Shown: positions 7,088 through 15,190, counted from the stretch's first letter. The stretch: DNA of 49,537 bases from Chloroflexota bacterium (GCA_004297765.1 SCTZ01000132.1:1-49537), one strand, 5' to 3'. Program-made: numbers and translations. Notes: generated from the sequence alone by a model not told the origin.

Positions 7088-8593
7088 ATGCGAACTTTTG
7101 CTTGTGTTTTGATCCCGCGGTTCGCTGTGGCGGTAGAGCGGAAGACGACGCCTGGTCTGGTGGGGGCTGTGGTGATTGGGGGCTATCCCTACGAGCGGAA
7201 GACTGTGTACGACTGCTCGGAGGAGGCCGCGGCCTGTGGCGTCGAGGTGGGGATCTCGCTGCGTGCGGCGCATGACCTTTGTCCGGAGGCAACCTTTCTG
7301 CCTGTGGAGGAGGAGAAGTATGTGCTGTGCTTTCGCGAGATGCGCGAGCTTCTGGAGACCTTCAGCCCGCTGGTGGAGGCGGAAGAGCTGGGACGGTGCT
7401 TCCTGGACGTGCGCGGGTTGCGCCTCTTGCATGGGGATCATGTGCAGCTAGCCGGAAAGATCAGCACGGCCGTGCGGCGCAAAACGGGACTAACGCCTCT
7501 GGTGGGAGTGGGCGGAACCAAATTCGTGGCCCAGGCGGCCGCACTAGGGGTTGGGGGCTGGGGATTGGGGTGGCACGGCGGGGGGAAAAGGGGAAAAGGG
7601 GAGTACGTTTCTCCCCTTTCCCCCCAGCCCCCAACCCCCATCGTCGTGCCGCTGGGGCAGGAGAGAGAGTTTCTGGCCCCGCTGCCGGTGTCTCTTCTGC
7701 CCTGCTCGGCTTGGATGCTGGAGCACCTGGCTCGGCTGGGCATCGAGAATATCGGCGAGTTGGCTGCTCTGCCGGCCAACACGATGATGCGCCAGTTTGG
7801 TCCGGAAGGCGTGATTGCCCACCGATTGGCCAATGGGAATGACGAGAGGGTGGTGTTGCCAGTCCGCACGCCGGCGGAGCTGACGGTATCCCGCGACCTG
7901 GACGACGTGCCGCCCGACATGGTGTGGTCCGTCGTTCAGAGGCTATTGGGGATTGGGGGTTGGGGGCTAGGGGTTGGTCACCTAGCCCCCAACCCCCAGC
8001 CCCCAACCCCCGTCCAGGCGCTGGTGGAGAAGCTCCGCTCCGAGGGACGGCTGTGTCAGCGGGTTGTCTTATCCCTGGTGCGCGACGATGGGACGGTAGA
8101 GGAGGTGGAGACGATCCTCCAGGAGCCGACCTCCAGGGAGGACGAGCTAAGGCGGGCGTTGGAGCGGCTCTGGCAGGGCTTGTCCGTGAATAGATATGGG
8201 CGATCTAGGGCCAACCTTACAGAAGGTAGAGCGGAGTCGGTTGTTCCGATGCAGTGGCTCTCGGCGGTGCGGATCACGCTGGGCGACCTCTGTCGTGAGC
8301 GGGGGAAGGTGGTCAGGCTGTTTCGGGAGGGGGCTGTGGGGGTGGGTACAGCGGTTCGCTCCTACGGTGGGCTTGGTGGACGTGGTAGGCAGGATTCTTT
8401 TCTCGATCTTTATGATAGCGGCCAGGGAGGGCGCGATGAATCGCGCCCCTACGCGGTTGATGCGCAGATAGCGCGTGTTGTCGATAACGTGCAGGCCAGG
8501 CTTGGCCGGGGCTGTCTCAAGCGGGCCGTGTTGCTGGATCGCCATTCGCGCTTGCCGGAGAGGCGGTTTACGCTGGTGGATAGGGGACGGTGA
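7088..8593 (+). CDS. imuB: ImuB-like inactive Y-family DNA polymerase
   Basis: A 501-residue Y-family polymerase homologue. In active DinB enzymes the first catalytic Asp lies in HVDMDCFF. Here the same place reads CVLIPRFAVAVE (Leu8 for Asp). The second site SxDExxLD reads ELGRCFLD, with Gly102 and Arg103 replacing the Asp-Glu pair. Loss of all three carboxylates is the mark of ImuB, which acts as a bridge between the beta clamp and DnaE2 in damage-induced mutagenesis. The helix-hairpin-helix region (LGIENIGELAALP) and little-finger region are present. Three palindromic insertions sit in frame at about residues 153-184, 287-308 and 448-454, all in loops between conserved blocks. No imuA/recA-like partner is seen upstream; a phage-type gene is there instead. 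Confidence 0.85.
   Translation: MRTFACVLIPRFAVAVERKTTPGLVGAVVIGGYPYERKTVYDCSEEAAACGVEVGISLRAAHDLCPEATFLPVEEEKYVLCFREMRELLETFSPLVEAEELGRCFLDVRGLRLLHGDHVQLAGKISTAVRRKTGLTPLVGVGGTKFVAQAAALGVGGWGLGWHGGGKRGKGEYVSPLSPQPPTPIVVPLGQEREFLAPLPVSLLPCSAWMLEHLARLGIENIGELAALPANTMMRQFGPEGVIAHRLANGNDERVVLPVRTPAELTVSRDLDDVPPDMVWSVVQRLLGIGGWGLGVGHLAPNPQPPTPVQALVEKLRSEGRLCQRVVLSLVRDDGTVEEVETILQEPTSREDELRRALERLWQGLSVNRYGRSRANLTEGRAESVVPMQWLSAVRITLGDLCRERGKVVRLFREGAVGVGTAVRSYGGLGGRGRQDSFLDLYDSGQGGRDESRPYAVDAQIARVVDNVQARLGRGCLKRAVLLDRHSRLPERRFTLVDRGR
7544..7639. repeat. In-frame nested palindrome in imuB (families a + b)
   Basis: Outer arms are family a (GGGGTTGGGGGCTGGGG / CCCCCAGCCCCCAACCCCC). Nested inside is family b: GGCACGGCGGGG, an AAAAGGGG ladder, the centre TACGTTTCT, then CCCCTTTCCCC. 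It is translated as a Gly/Trp/Lys- then Pro/Ser-rich linker between AQAAA and IVVPLGQ. Length and phase preserve the frame. Confidence 0.9.
7946..8011. repeat. In-frame family-a palindrome in imuB
   Basis: The G-rich arm GGGGATTGGGGGTTGGGGGCT is followed by CACCTAGCCCCC and further C-rich blocks. It is translated as GIGGWGLGVGHLAPNPQPPT, lying between a helix ending WSVVQRLL and the conserved QALVEKLRSEGRLCQRV. Confidence 0.9.
8429..8448. repeat. Small in-frame GGGCGCGAT palindrome in imuB
   Basis: A perfect 9-bp inverted repeat GGGCGCGAT-GA-ATCGCGCCC followed by CCTACG. This REP-like motif is usually intergenic in related genomes. Here it is translated within SGQGGRDESRPYAVDA near the imuB C-terminus. 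Confidence 0.75.
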
Positions 8594-8609
8594 AGGGGCG
8601 GAAAGGGGA

Positions 8610-8864
8610 ATGACTCGGCTGTGGTCGCCTCCCAAGCCCATCAAGGTGGCGGTGAATCGGGATTATGAGCCGGCATCGCTGGTTTGGCGCGGGCGGAGAG
8701 ACGTGGTGGTCGATATTGGCAACCACTGGCGCGTGGAGGAGGACTGGTGGCGGAGGGAGGTGGCCCGGGACTATTATCAGATCGAGACGCGCGGGGGGCT
8801 GCTTTGCGTGATCTATAAAGACCTGATCAGCAATGAATGGTATATGGAGCGCGTCTATGATTGA
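8610..8864 (+). CDS. DUF6504-type protein of the mutasome cassette
   Basis: An 84-residue basic protein rich in Trp (VDIGNHWRVEEDWWRREVARDYYQIETRGGLLCVIYKD). Proteins of this family are commonly encoded between imuB/dinB-like genes and dnaE2 in Actinobacteria and Chloroflexi; no biochemical role is established. The ATG at 8610 follows GGAAAGGGG and lies 16 bases after the imuB stop. Its last codons (GTC TAT GAT TGA) contain an ATG that probably was the ancestral dnaE2 start before a repeat inserted; see the repeat at 8855. Confidence 0.75.
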   Translation: MTRLWSPPKPIKVAVNRDYEPASLVWRGRRDVVVDIGNHWRVEEDWWRREVARDYYQIETRGGLLCVIYKDLISNEWYMERVYD

Positions 8865-8924
8865 GCTGTACCCGTTCCCTAACACCCAATCCCCAGCCCC
8901 CAGCCCCCAGCTATGATTGAGCTG
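8855..8924. repeat. 14-bp direct repeat bracketing a C-rich half element at the dnaE2 start
   Basis: CTATGATTGAGCTG occurs exactly at 8855-8868 and 8911-8924. The 42 bases between are the C-rich arm of family a (CCCAATCCCCAGCCCCCAGC) with a short leader. The upstream copy overlaps the DUF6504 stop and carries the start of the same peptide (ATG ATT GAG CTG, Met-Ile-Glu-Leu) as the real dnaE2 start in the downstream copy. Translation from the upstream ATG runs 19 codons and stops at TGA 8914-8916, overlapping the true ATG (8913). Confidence 0.85.
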
Positions 8925-11900
8925 CACTGTCACACCAATTACTCGCTTCTGGATGGAGCCTCACCGCCCGATGAGATGGTGGAGCGGGCAGTAGAGCTGG
9001 GCATGCCGGCGCTGGCCGTGACCGACCACGACGGGCTCTATGGTGCGGTGCGGTTCTGGAAGGCGGCAAAGCAGGCGGGGATCAAGCCGATCATCGGCGC
9101 CGAGATGATGCTGGAGGACGGCTACCACCTGGTTCTTTTGTCCAGGAACAAGGCTGGCTATGCCAACTTGAGCCGATTGATCAGCCATGCCCAGCTATCT
9201 CATCAGAAGCACGAGGCGCGCCTGAGCTATGAGTTCCTGTCTCGTCACGCCGAGGGACTCTTCTGCCTCTCCGGCTGTCGAGAGGGGGAGATCGCGCAGC
9301 GTCTGCTGCGGGGAGAGCGCCAGGAGGCGGTTGCCGCGGCCAGAAAGTACGCCGACATCTTCGGACCGCGGGGCTTTTGGATCGAGCTGCAGCATCATCT
9401 GTTGCCGGAGGATCGGCGGCTCTGTGACAATCTGGCGGACCTGGCGAGCTACGTGGACCTGGGCTGTGTGGCCACCAACGACGTGCACTACGCTCGGCGC
9501 GAGGGACGACGGCTGCAGGACATTCTGGTCTGTATCAAGCATCGCACTACGCTGGACGAATCCCACGCGCTACGCCGGGCGAACGGCGAGTACTATCTCA
9601 AGTCCCACGCGGAGATGGCGCGCCTCTTCGCGCGCTATCCGACGGCCCTGACCAACGCGGCGTGGATCGCCGATCGCTGCGATGTGGATCTGAACTTCGA
9701 GCACTACCGCTTCCCCAGCTTCGACGTGCCAGAGGGCGAGACCGTTTTCGGCTACCTGGAGAAGCTCTGCTGGGCCGGCGCCGCCGAACGTTATGGGGGT
9801 TGGGGGCTAGGGGCTGGGGGTTGGTCCCCCAATCCCCAGCCCCTAGCCCCTAACCCCCAACCCCCAACCCCGGCTCAGCAACTGAGCCACGAGCTGGGGG
9901 TGATCCAGCGCATGGGGTTAGCGGGGTATTTTCTGGTGGTCTGGGACATCATGCGCTACGCGCGGGAGAACGGCATCCCGGGGCAGGGGCGGGGCTCGGC
10001 GGCCGACTCTATCGTGGCCTATGTGCTGGGCATCACCCGTGTCGATCCGATCCAGCATAACCTGCTCTTCGAGCGGTTCCTCAACGAAGAGATGACCGGG
10101 ATGCCCGACATCGACATCGACTTCTCCACCAACCACCGGGAGCAGATCATCCGCTACGTCTACGAGAAGTACGGCGAAGAGCACACGGCCATGGTTTGCA
10201 ACGTGGTGACCTTTCAAGCCCGCAACGCCATCCGGGACGTGGGTAAGGTGCTGGGGTTTCCGGCGGATCTTCTAGATAAACTGGCGAAGGATCGAGGGCG
10301 GGGTGGCTGGGGACCAGTAGTTGGCCACAATGAGCATGATAGCCGTCTGCCCGAGCGTGAGGCTTTGTCTTGCAGTCCCCAGCCCCCACCCATCCCAACC
10401 CCCGTCGCCCAACTGCTGTCGCTGGCCGAGCAGATCGTCGACTTTCCGCGCCATCTCTCTATTCACGTGGGGGGGATGCTCATAAGCTCTTGCCCGCTGG
10501 TGGGGATCGTGCCGCTGGAGCGGGCCACGGCGCCCGGGCGGGTGGTGAGTCAGTGGGACAAAGATGACGTGGAGGATGTGCGCTTGATCAAGGTGGACCT
10601 GTTGGGACTGCGCATGCTTTCGCTGATCGCCGAGGCCCTGGAGCTGATCGAGAAGGTACGGGGTGTCAAGCTCAATCTGGATCACATTCCGCTGGACGAT
10701 CCCGCTGTCTATGATCTACTGTGCGAAGCCGATACGGTGGGCGTCTTTCAGGTGGAGAGTCGGGCTCAGATGCAGGCTTTACCCAAGTCCCGGCCGCGGT
10801 GCTTCGAGGATATCGTGGTGGAAGTGGCCATCATTCGTCCTGGTCCGTTGCAGGGCAACATGGTGCATCCGTATCTGCGCCGCCGGCAGGGGCTGGAGGA
10901 GGTCGCGTATCCGCATCCTCGGCTGGAGCCGGTGTTGAAGGAGACGCTGGGCGTGATCCTCTTCCAGGAGCAGGTGATCAAGGTGGCCATGGAGCTAGCG
11001 GCGTTTACGCCGGGCGAGGCCGATCACCTGCGCCGGGCCATGAGCCATAAGCGGTCCAAGCGGGAGATGGAGAAGATGCGGGAACGCTTTCTGGAGGGGG
11101 CGCGGCGCAACGATGTGGACGAGGCTCTGGCGAACGATATGTTCGACAAGCTGTCCGGCTTTGCCTCCTACGGCTTCTGCAAGAGCCACGCGGCCGCCTT
11201 CGCCCGGACGGCGTATGAATCTGCCTATCTGAAGGCCTACTACGGGCCGGAGTTCTATACCAGCCTGCTAAATAATCAGCCCATGGGGTTTTATTCGCCG
11301 GAAGTAATCATCAACGATGCCAGGCGCCACAAGGTGGCGATCCTGCCTATCGATCTGAACAGGAGCCGATCTTGCTGCACAGTGGAGGATGGTAAGGTTC
11401 GATTAGGCTTGCGCTACGTGAAGGGGATCGGTGGGGTGGCCCTCGATACGCTCGACGCCGAGGCGCAAAAGGGTCCCTATCTCTCCCTGCGCGACTTCTG
11501 CGAGCGAAGCGGCCTGGAGCGGGAGCCTCTGGAGAACCTGATCATGGCCGGGGCCATGGACTGCTTCGGTCTGCCGCGCCGCGAGCTGCTGTGGCAGCTC
11601 GGGCTGGGGGTTGGGGCGGCACGGCGGGGGAAAAGGGAAAAAGGCGAAAAGGGGAAAGGGGGGTACGTTTCTCCCCTTTCCCCCCAGCCCCTATTCGGCC
11701 CGATCCTGCCGGGCGACGAGGCTGTTCTGCGGCCTACGTCGGCTCTGGAGCAGGCCAGGGGTGAGTATGAGGTGCTGGGGCTCTCGACGCGCTACCATTT
11801 GATGGAGTTCTTTGCCACGCGGCTGCGGATGATGGGGGCGACGAAGAGCTATCGGCTCGATCAGGTGAAGGATAACGCCTGGGTAAAGGTAGGGGGGCTG

Positions 11901-12158
11901 GTGGTCTGCCGGCAGGCACCCGGGACGGCCAAGGGACACGTCTTTTTGACCCTCGAAGATGAGTATGGTTTAATGAACGTGATATTGCGGCCGCAGATCT
12001 ATGCCCAGTGGCGCTCTGTTGCTCGGCACGAGCCGTTCATCCTCGTGGCGGGAACCCTGCAGAGGAAGGATGGCGTTGTGAACATCATGGCCCGCAAGCT
12101 GTCTCCATTGCACTTTGAAGAGCCGACCGTAGCGCCGCGGGCCAGGAATTTTGTATAG
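8913..12158 (+). CDS. dnaE2: Error-prone DNA polymerase III alpha subunit DnaE2 (ImuC)
   Basis: A 1081-residue C-family polymerase that copies damaged DNA together with ImuB. The N-terminal PHP domain (about 1-200) shows HCHTNYSLLDGA and VTDHDGLYG. The palm carries PDIDIDF (Asp401, Asp403) and the third catalytic Asp562 in IKVDLLGL, so the polymerase site is intact. The finger region has PGPLQGNMVHPY and FxxYGFCKSHAAAFARTAY. The tandem HhH and OB regions follow (VMNVILRPQ at the C-terminus). Three palindromic insertions are in frame at about residues 295-320, 463-497 and 896-927, each in a loop that varies in length among homologues. The start at 8913 is fixed by the conserved MIELHCHTNYS. 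Confidence 0.95.
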   Translation: MIELHCHTNYSLLDGASPPDEMVERAVELGMPALAVTDHDGLYGAVRFWKAAKQAGIKPIIGAEMMLEDGYHLVLLSRNKAGYANLSRLISHAQLSHQKHEARLSYEFLSRHAEGLFCLSGCREGEIAQRLLRGERQEAVAAARKYADIFGPRGFWIELQHHLLPEDRRLCDNLADLASYVDLGCVATNDVHYARREGRRLQDILVCIKHRTTLDESHALRRANGEYYLKSHAEMARLFARYPTALTNAAWIADRCDVDLNFEHYRFPSFDVPEGETVFGYLEKLCWAGAAERYGGWGLGAGGWSPNPQPLAPNPQPPTPAQQLSHELGVIQRMGLAGYFLVVWDIMRYARENGIPGQGRGSAADSIVAYVLGITRVDPIQHNLLFERFLNEEMTGMPDIDIDFSTNHREQIIRYVYEKYGEEHTAMVCNVVTFQARNAIRDVGKVLGFPADLLDKLAKDRGRGGWGPVVGHNEHDSRLPEREALSCSPQPPPIPTPVAQLLSLAEQIVDFPRHLSIHVGGMLISSCPLVGIVPLERATAPGRVVSQWDKDDVEDVRLIKVDLLGLRMLSLIAEALELIEKVRGVKLNLDHIPLDDPAVYDLLCEADTVGVFQVESRAQMQALPKSRPRCFEDIVVEVAIIRPGPLQGNMVHPYLRRRQGLEEVAYPHPRLEPVLKETLGVILFQEQVIKVAMELAAFTPGEADHLRRAMSHKRSKREMEKMRERFLEGARRNDVDEALANDMFDKLSGFASYGFCKSHAAAFARTAYESAYLKAYYGPEFYTSLLNNQPMGFYSPEVIINDARRHKVAILPIDLNRSRSCCTVEDGKVRLGLRYVKGIGGVALDTLDAEAQKGPYLSLRDFCERSGLEREPLENLIMAGAMDCFGLPRRELLWQLGLGVGAARRGKREKGEKGKGGYVSPLSPQPLFGPILPGDEAVLRPTSALEQARGEYEVLGLSTRYHLMEFFATRLRMMGATKSYRLDQVKDNAWVKVGGLVVCRQAPGTAKGHVFLTLEDEYGLMNVILRPQIYAQWRSVARHEPFILVAGTLQRKDGVVNIMARKLSPLHFEEPTVAPRARNFV
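9795..9871. repeat. In-frame family-a palindrome in dnaE2 (insert 1)
   Basis: A near-complete family-a element: GGGGGTTGGGGGCTAGGGGC through to CCCCCAACCCC. It is translated as GGWGLGAGGWSPNPQPLAPN, extending into QPPTP, between ERYG and AQQLSHELGVI. The junction is the linker before the conserved ELGVIxxMG block. Confidence 0.9.
10299..10403. repeat. In-frame degenerate family-a element in dnaE2 (insert 2)
   Basis: A short G-rich arm GGGGTGGCTGGGGA and a C-rich arm TCCCCAGCCCCCACCC are separated by about 60 bases of other sequence. It is translated between LAKDRG and VAQLLSLAEQI, just ahead of the conserved PRHLSIHVGGM. The non-repetitive centre may be older, decayed element sequence. Confidence 0.6.
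11600..11692. repeat. In-frame nested palindrome in dnaE2 (insert 3, family b)
   Basis: GGGCTGGGGGTTGGGGCGGC leads into CACGGCGGGGG, an AAAAGGG ladder, the centre TACGTTTCT and CCCCTTTCCCCCCAGCCCC. It is the same compound structure as the imuB insert at 7544. It is translated as a Lys/Gly-rich then Pro/Ser-rich linker near residue 900. Confidence 0.9.
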
Positions 12159-12253
12159 GTCCCGCTGGAGGTTGGGGGCGCGACGCCCTCATCCTAGCTC
12201 TCTCTCAGGGAGAGTGGATGGCGCGGCTGATCGGATCTTTGAGAGGGCGTTGC

Positions 12254-13147
12254 ATGGCAGACAAGATCCTCATCGGAACCTCTTCCTGGACCGATCCCAC
12301 GCTTATCAAGAGCGGGAAGTTCTACCCACCCGACGTCAAAACACCAGAGGAGAGGCTGCAGTTTTACGCCCGCCACTTCTCGCTGGTGGAGGTGGACAGC
12401 AGCTACTACGCCCTGCCATCGGAACGCAACGCCGCTCTGTGGGTGCAGCGCACGCCAGACACCTTCGTCTTTGACATAAAAGCCTTCGCGCTCTTCACCC
12501 AGCATCCCACCCAGGTGCCCGCGCTGCCCAAGGACATTCGGGCCATCCTGAGCCCAGAGGATCAGAAGAAGGCGCGGGTCTACTATCGCGCCTTGCCCGA
12601 GGAGGCGCTGAACGAGCTGTGGGATCGCTTCCGCGCGGCCCTTCTGCCGCTGGACAGCGCGGGCAAGCTTGGGGCCGTCTTTTTCCAGTTTCCGCCCTGG
12701 TTCGTGCCGTCTCACGCCAACAAGGACTATATCCTGAGCCTCAAGGACAAGCTCCCCCAGTATCCGCTGGCCGTCGAGTTTCGCCAGCACACCTGGCTGG
12801 ACGAGGCGCACCAGGTCGAGACCTTGTCTTTCCTCCGTGAGAACGGACTGTCCTTCACCTGTGTGGACGAGCCCCAGGGTTTCAAGTCCAGCGTGCCGCC
12901 GGTCGTGGCGGCCACGGCGCCCCTGGCTGTAGTTCGGTTCCACGGACGAAACCGTGAAAACTGGGAGAAGTCGGGACTCACCACCGCCGAACGCTTCCGC
13001 TACCTGTACAGCGAAGCCGAGCTACAGGAATGGGTGCCCAGGATCGAGCATCTCAGCGCGACGGCGCAAGAGGTTCACGCTCTCATGAACAACTGCTACG
13101 AGGACTACGCGGTGAGGAACGCACAGCAGCTACGGATGTTGTTATGA
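12254..13147 (+). CDS. DUF72 (YecE-like) family protein
   Basis: A 297-residue soluble protein of the DUF72 family, a TIM-barrel-like fold of unknown reaction. Hallmarks are the N-terminal ILIGTSSWTDPTLIKSGKFY, the VEVDSSYYALPSERNAALW block, VFFQFPPWF, LAVEFRQHTWLD and VVRFHGRNRENW near the C-terminus. The start at 12254 gives the canonical N-terminus; an in-frame ATG at 12218 would add an unrelated 12-residue leader. It lies about 95 bases after dnaE2 on the same strand, and a CTAG element follows it. No partner gene in the window hints at the substrate. Confidence 0.85.
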   Translation: MADKILIGTSSWTDPTLIKSGKFYPPDVKTPEERLQFYARHFSLVEVDSSYYALPSERNAALWVQRTPDTFVFDIKAFALFTQHPTQVPALPKDIRAILSPEDQKKARVYYRALPEEALNELWDRFRAALLPLDSAGKLGAVFFQFPPWFVPSHANKDYILSLKDKLPQYPLAVEFRQHTWLDEAHQVETLSFLRENGLSFTCVDEPQGFKSSVPPVVAATAPLAVVRFHGRNRENWEKSGLTTAERFRYLYSEAELQEWVPRIEHLSATAQEVHALMNNCYEDYAVRNAQQLRMLL

Positions 13148-13241
13148 GCTTAGAGTGTCGAGGACTGAGGGCCGAGGCGTGAGGAACTCAGAGCATCTGT
13201 AGCTGCTATTGCAGGGGCGAGCTTCACGGTCCGCGACAAGA

Positions 13242-13376
13242 CTAGTGTTCGACCACACTGGTCTTGTCATTCTGAGGCGCGCACGCCGAAGAATCCGCGT
13301 CCTGGGGATACGGATTCTTCCTCGCCTCAGGCGAGTCAGAATGACAGGTAGCGTCTTCTCTGTGGTCGAACACTAG
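13242..13376. mobile_element. CTAG-ended MITE-like element, copy 2 (135 bp)
   Basis: Same 16-bp ends CTAGTGTTCGACCACA / TGTGGTCGAACACTAG as copy 1, in inverted orientation. It begins with the ACTGGTCTTGTCATTCTGAG side and ends with the TAGCGTCTTCTCTGTGG side. The centre differs from the other copies (CTCGCCTCAGGCGAGT). Confidence 0.85.
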
Positions 13377-13395
13377 TGCGGGCCCGCGTGCCGCG

Positions 13396-13435
13396 AGACC
13401 GCCGCGGTACTTCCGCGGAAGCACCGCGGCGGTCT
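13396..13435. repeat. AGACCG..CGGTCT hairpin, copy 1
   Basis: A stem AGACCGCCGCGGT / ACCGCGGCGGTCT encloses a smaller CTTCCGCGGAAG palindrome. Relatives at 41894-41926 and 48137-48169 keep the AGACCG / CGGTCT ends but have a TTTCCGAAA centre and partly different, still complementary arms. Confidence 0.75.
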
Positions 13436-13466
13436 GAGGTTGCGAGCCTGAGCGCTGGATCGGCTG

Positions 13467-13757
13467 CTAGCCGCCGCGCACGTTCTGATAGCAGGAGCTG
13501 CAGTACACGGGCCGATCCCCGCGTGGGACGAATGGCACTTGCGTCTCCGCGCCGCACGCGGCGCAGGTCGCGGAATGCATCTCACGTGATCCTCTTCCGC
13601 CTTCGCCGCGCTCGTGCTTACGCGCGGAGCGGCATTCGGGGCACCGTCTGGGCTCGTTTTGAAGTCCACGCTGTGCATAGAACTCCTGCTCGCCCGCGGT
13701 GAAGGTAAAGTCGCGACCGCAGTCTTGGCACTGCAGTGTCTTGTCCGAGTAAGTCAA
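13467..13757 (-). CDS. Zinc-ribbon protein (zf-trcl type, two CxxC pairs)
   Basis: A 96-residue protein with two zinc-binding modules. The N-terminal one has LQCQDCGRDFTFTAGEQEFY and RRCPECR (Cys pairs near residues 9-12 and 39-42), matching the 'probable zinc-binding domain' found in many Chloroflexi and Cyanobacteria. The C-terminal one has CAACGAETQVPF and RPVYCSSCY. The start is a TTG at 13757 behind AGGGAGG; no ATG is better placed. Such proteins are thought to bind nucleic acid or act as redox/zinc modules, but the role is unproven. It stands alone and is divergent from the acyl-CoA dehydrogenase. Confidence 0.8.
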   Translation of the reverse strand: MTYSDKTLQCQDCGRDFTFTAGEQEFYAQRGLQNEPRRCPECRSARKHERGEGGRGSREMHSATCAACGAETQVPFVPRGDRPVYCSSCYQNVRGG

Positions 13758-13977
13758 GGGACCTCCCTATGAGTTGGCATCAAGCACTGGCATTCGAAGA
13801 CTGCGAGTGTCGGAACATAATCGCTCTCGAAGGATACTGGGGAGAGCCGGTATAGAGGCAGCGTCGAAGCCAAACTTCCTACCAACGGGTTCTAAATGTA
13901 TGCGTGCCTGCTCCGTATCGCAAGCCGCACCGGAAGATGTTGCAGGATTTGGACCAGCGGCTGGGCGGCACAGCGCG

Positions 13978-14008
13978 TTGTTCAACAGGGACGGGGATGG
14001 GCTATGAT
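13978..14008 (+). promoter_or_regulatory. Possible sigma-70-type promoter before the acyl-CoA dehydrogenase
   Basis: TTGTTC (13978-13983) and TATGAT (14003-14008) are separated by 19 bases, 21 bases ahead of the ATG at 14030. The spacing is slightly long and the -35 box is imperfect. The rest of the divergent intergenic region (13758-13977) holds nothing I recognise. Confidence 0.35.
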
Positions 14009-14029
14009 AGAAAGTAGCAAGTGAGATAA

Positions 14030-15190
14030 ATGGGGGCAACCGTGAACTTCGATTTGACAGATGAGCAGCTAGCGATCAAGAAGATGGTGCGCGATTTTGC
14101 CGAGCGCGAAATTGCACCGGTCGTAGAAGAACTGGACGAAAGCGAGACGTTTCCCTACGAGATCGTTCGCAAGATGGGCGAGCTCGGACTGATGGGGCTG
14201 CCGTTTCCCGAGCGATACGGTGGCGGTGGAGCGGACTCGGTCTCCTACGCCATCGCCATCGAGGAACTGGCGCGCGTCGACTCCTCGGTTGCCATTACCG
14301 CCGCTGCGAACATCTCATTGGGAGGCGGCCTGATCAATGCCTTCGGTACAGAGCAACAGAAACAGCACTGGTTGCGACCTCTGGCGGAGGGCAAGTGGCT
14401 TGGGGCCTTTGGATTGACCGAGCCCGGCGCCGGCTCCGACGCCAGCAACACCTCTACCACGGCCGAGCTAAAGGATGATGAGTGGATCATCAACGGCTCC
14501 AAGATGTTCATCACCAATTCCGGCACGGAGATCAGCGGCTACGTGATCATCACGGCCGTGACGGAGCATCATCCCAATGGCAAGAGGGAGATCAGTAGCA
14601 TCATCGTGCCTCATGGCACGCCGGGCTACACTCAATCGGAGCCACTCAAGAAGACCGGCTGGCATGCGTCCGATACGCGGCAGTTGTTCTTTGACAACTG
14701 CCGCGTGCCGCGAGACAACCTGCTGGGTCCGCGTGGCGAGGGATTCCGTCAATTCATGAAGATCCTGGACGCGGGGCGCATCGGAGTGGCGTCCATCGGC
14801 GTGGGATTGGCCCAGGGAACTCTGGAGCAGTCGCTGCGTTACGCCAAGGAGCGCGTGCAGTTTGGTCAGCCGATCTCATCGTTTCAGGCCATGCAGTTCA
14901 AGCTGGCGGACATGGCGGTGAATGTCGAGCTGGCACGTCTGATCACGTACAAGGCCGCCGTGTTGAAGGACGAAGGCAAGGAGTTCTCGACCACGGCTGG
15001 CATGGCCAAGCTCTTCGCCAGCGAGATCGCCGTCAAATGCGCCGAGGACGGCGTGCAGATCCATGGCGGGTACGGTTACATGCGCGAGTACCCGATCTCG
15101 CGCTTCTACCGCGACGCCAAGATTCTGACTATCGGCGAGGGCACCTCCGAGATCCAGCGCATCATTATCGCACGTAAGCTCGGTTGCTGA
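14030..15190 (+). CDS. Acyl-CoA dehydrogenase
   Basis: A 386-residue FAD enzyme that introduces a trans-2 double bond into acyl-CoA, passing electrons to ETF. N-terminal helical domain [24 protein letters not shown]; middle beta domain with [19 protein letters not shown] and [14 protein letters not shown] (flavin and substrate contacts); C-terminal domain with [46 protein letters not shown] and the terminal [20 protein letters not shown]. The Glu of GEGTSEIQ is in the position of the catalytic base in short/medium-chain enzymes. The ATG at 14030 lacks a good ribosome site; a GTG at 14042 behind GGGGGC is an alternative start. It is monocistronic in this window. Confidence 0.93.
   Translation: MGATVNFDLTDEQLAIKKMVRDFAEREIAPVVEELDESETFPYEIVRKMGELGLMGLPFPERYGGGGADSVSYAIAIEELARVDSSVAITAAANISLGGGLINAFGTEQQKQHWLRPLAEGKWLGAFGLTEPGAGSDASNTSTTAELKDDEWIINGSKMFITNSGTEISGYVIITAVTEHHPNGKREISSIIVPHGTPGYTQSEPLKKTGWHASDTRQLFFDNCRVPRDNLLGPRGEGFRQFMKILDAGRIGVASIGVGLAQGTLEQSLRYAKERVQFGQPISSFQAMQFKLADMAVNVELARLITYKAAVLKDEGKEFSTTAGMAKLFASEIAVKCAEDGVQIHGGYGYMREYPISRFYRDAKILTIGEGTSEIQRIIIARKLGC

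Noticed and set aside
749..9871. CRISPR array suspected from repeated G-rich units
   Set aside because: Units are palindromic with no regular spacing or unique spacers, and no cas genes are present.
12151..12474. Open frame overlapping the DUF72 start
   Set aside because: Out-of-frame shadow of dnaE2 end and DUF72; Arg-rich composition typical of GC-rich shadows.
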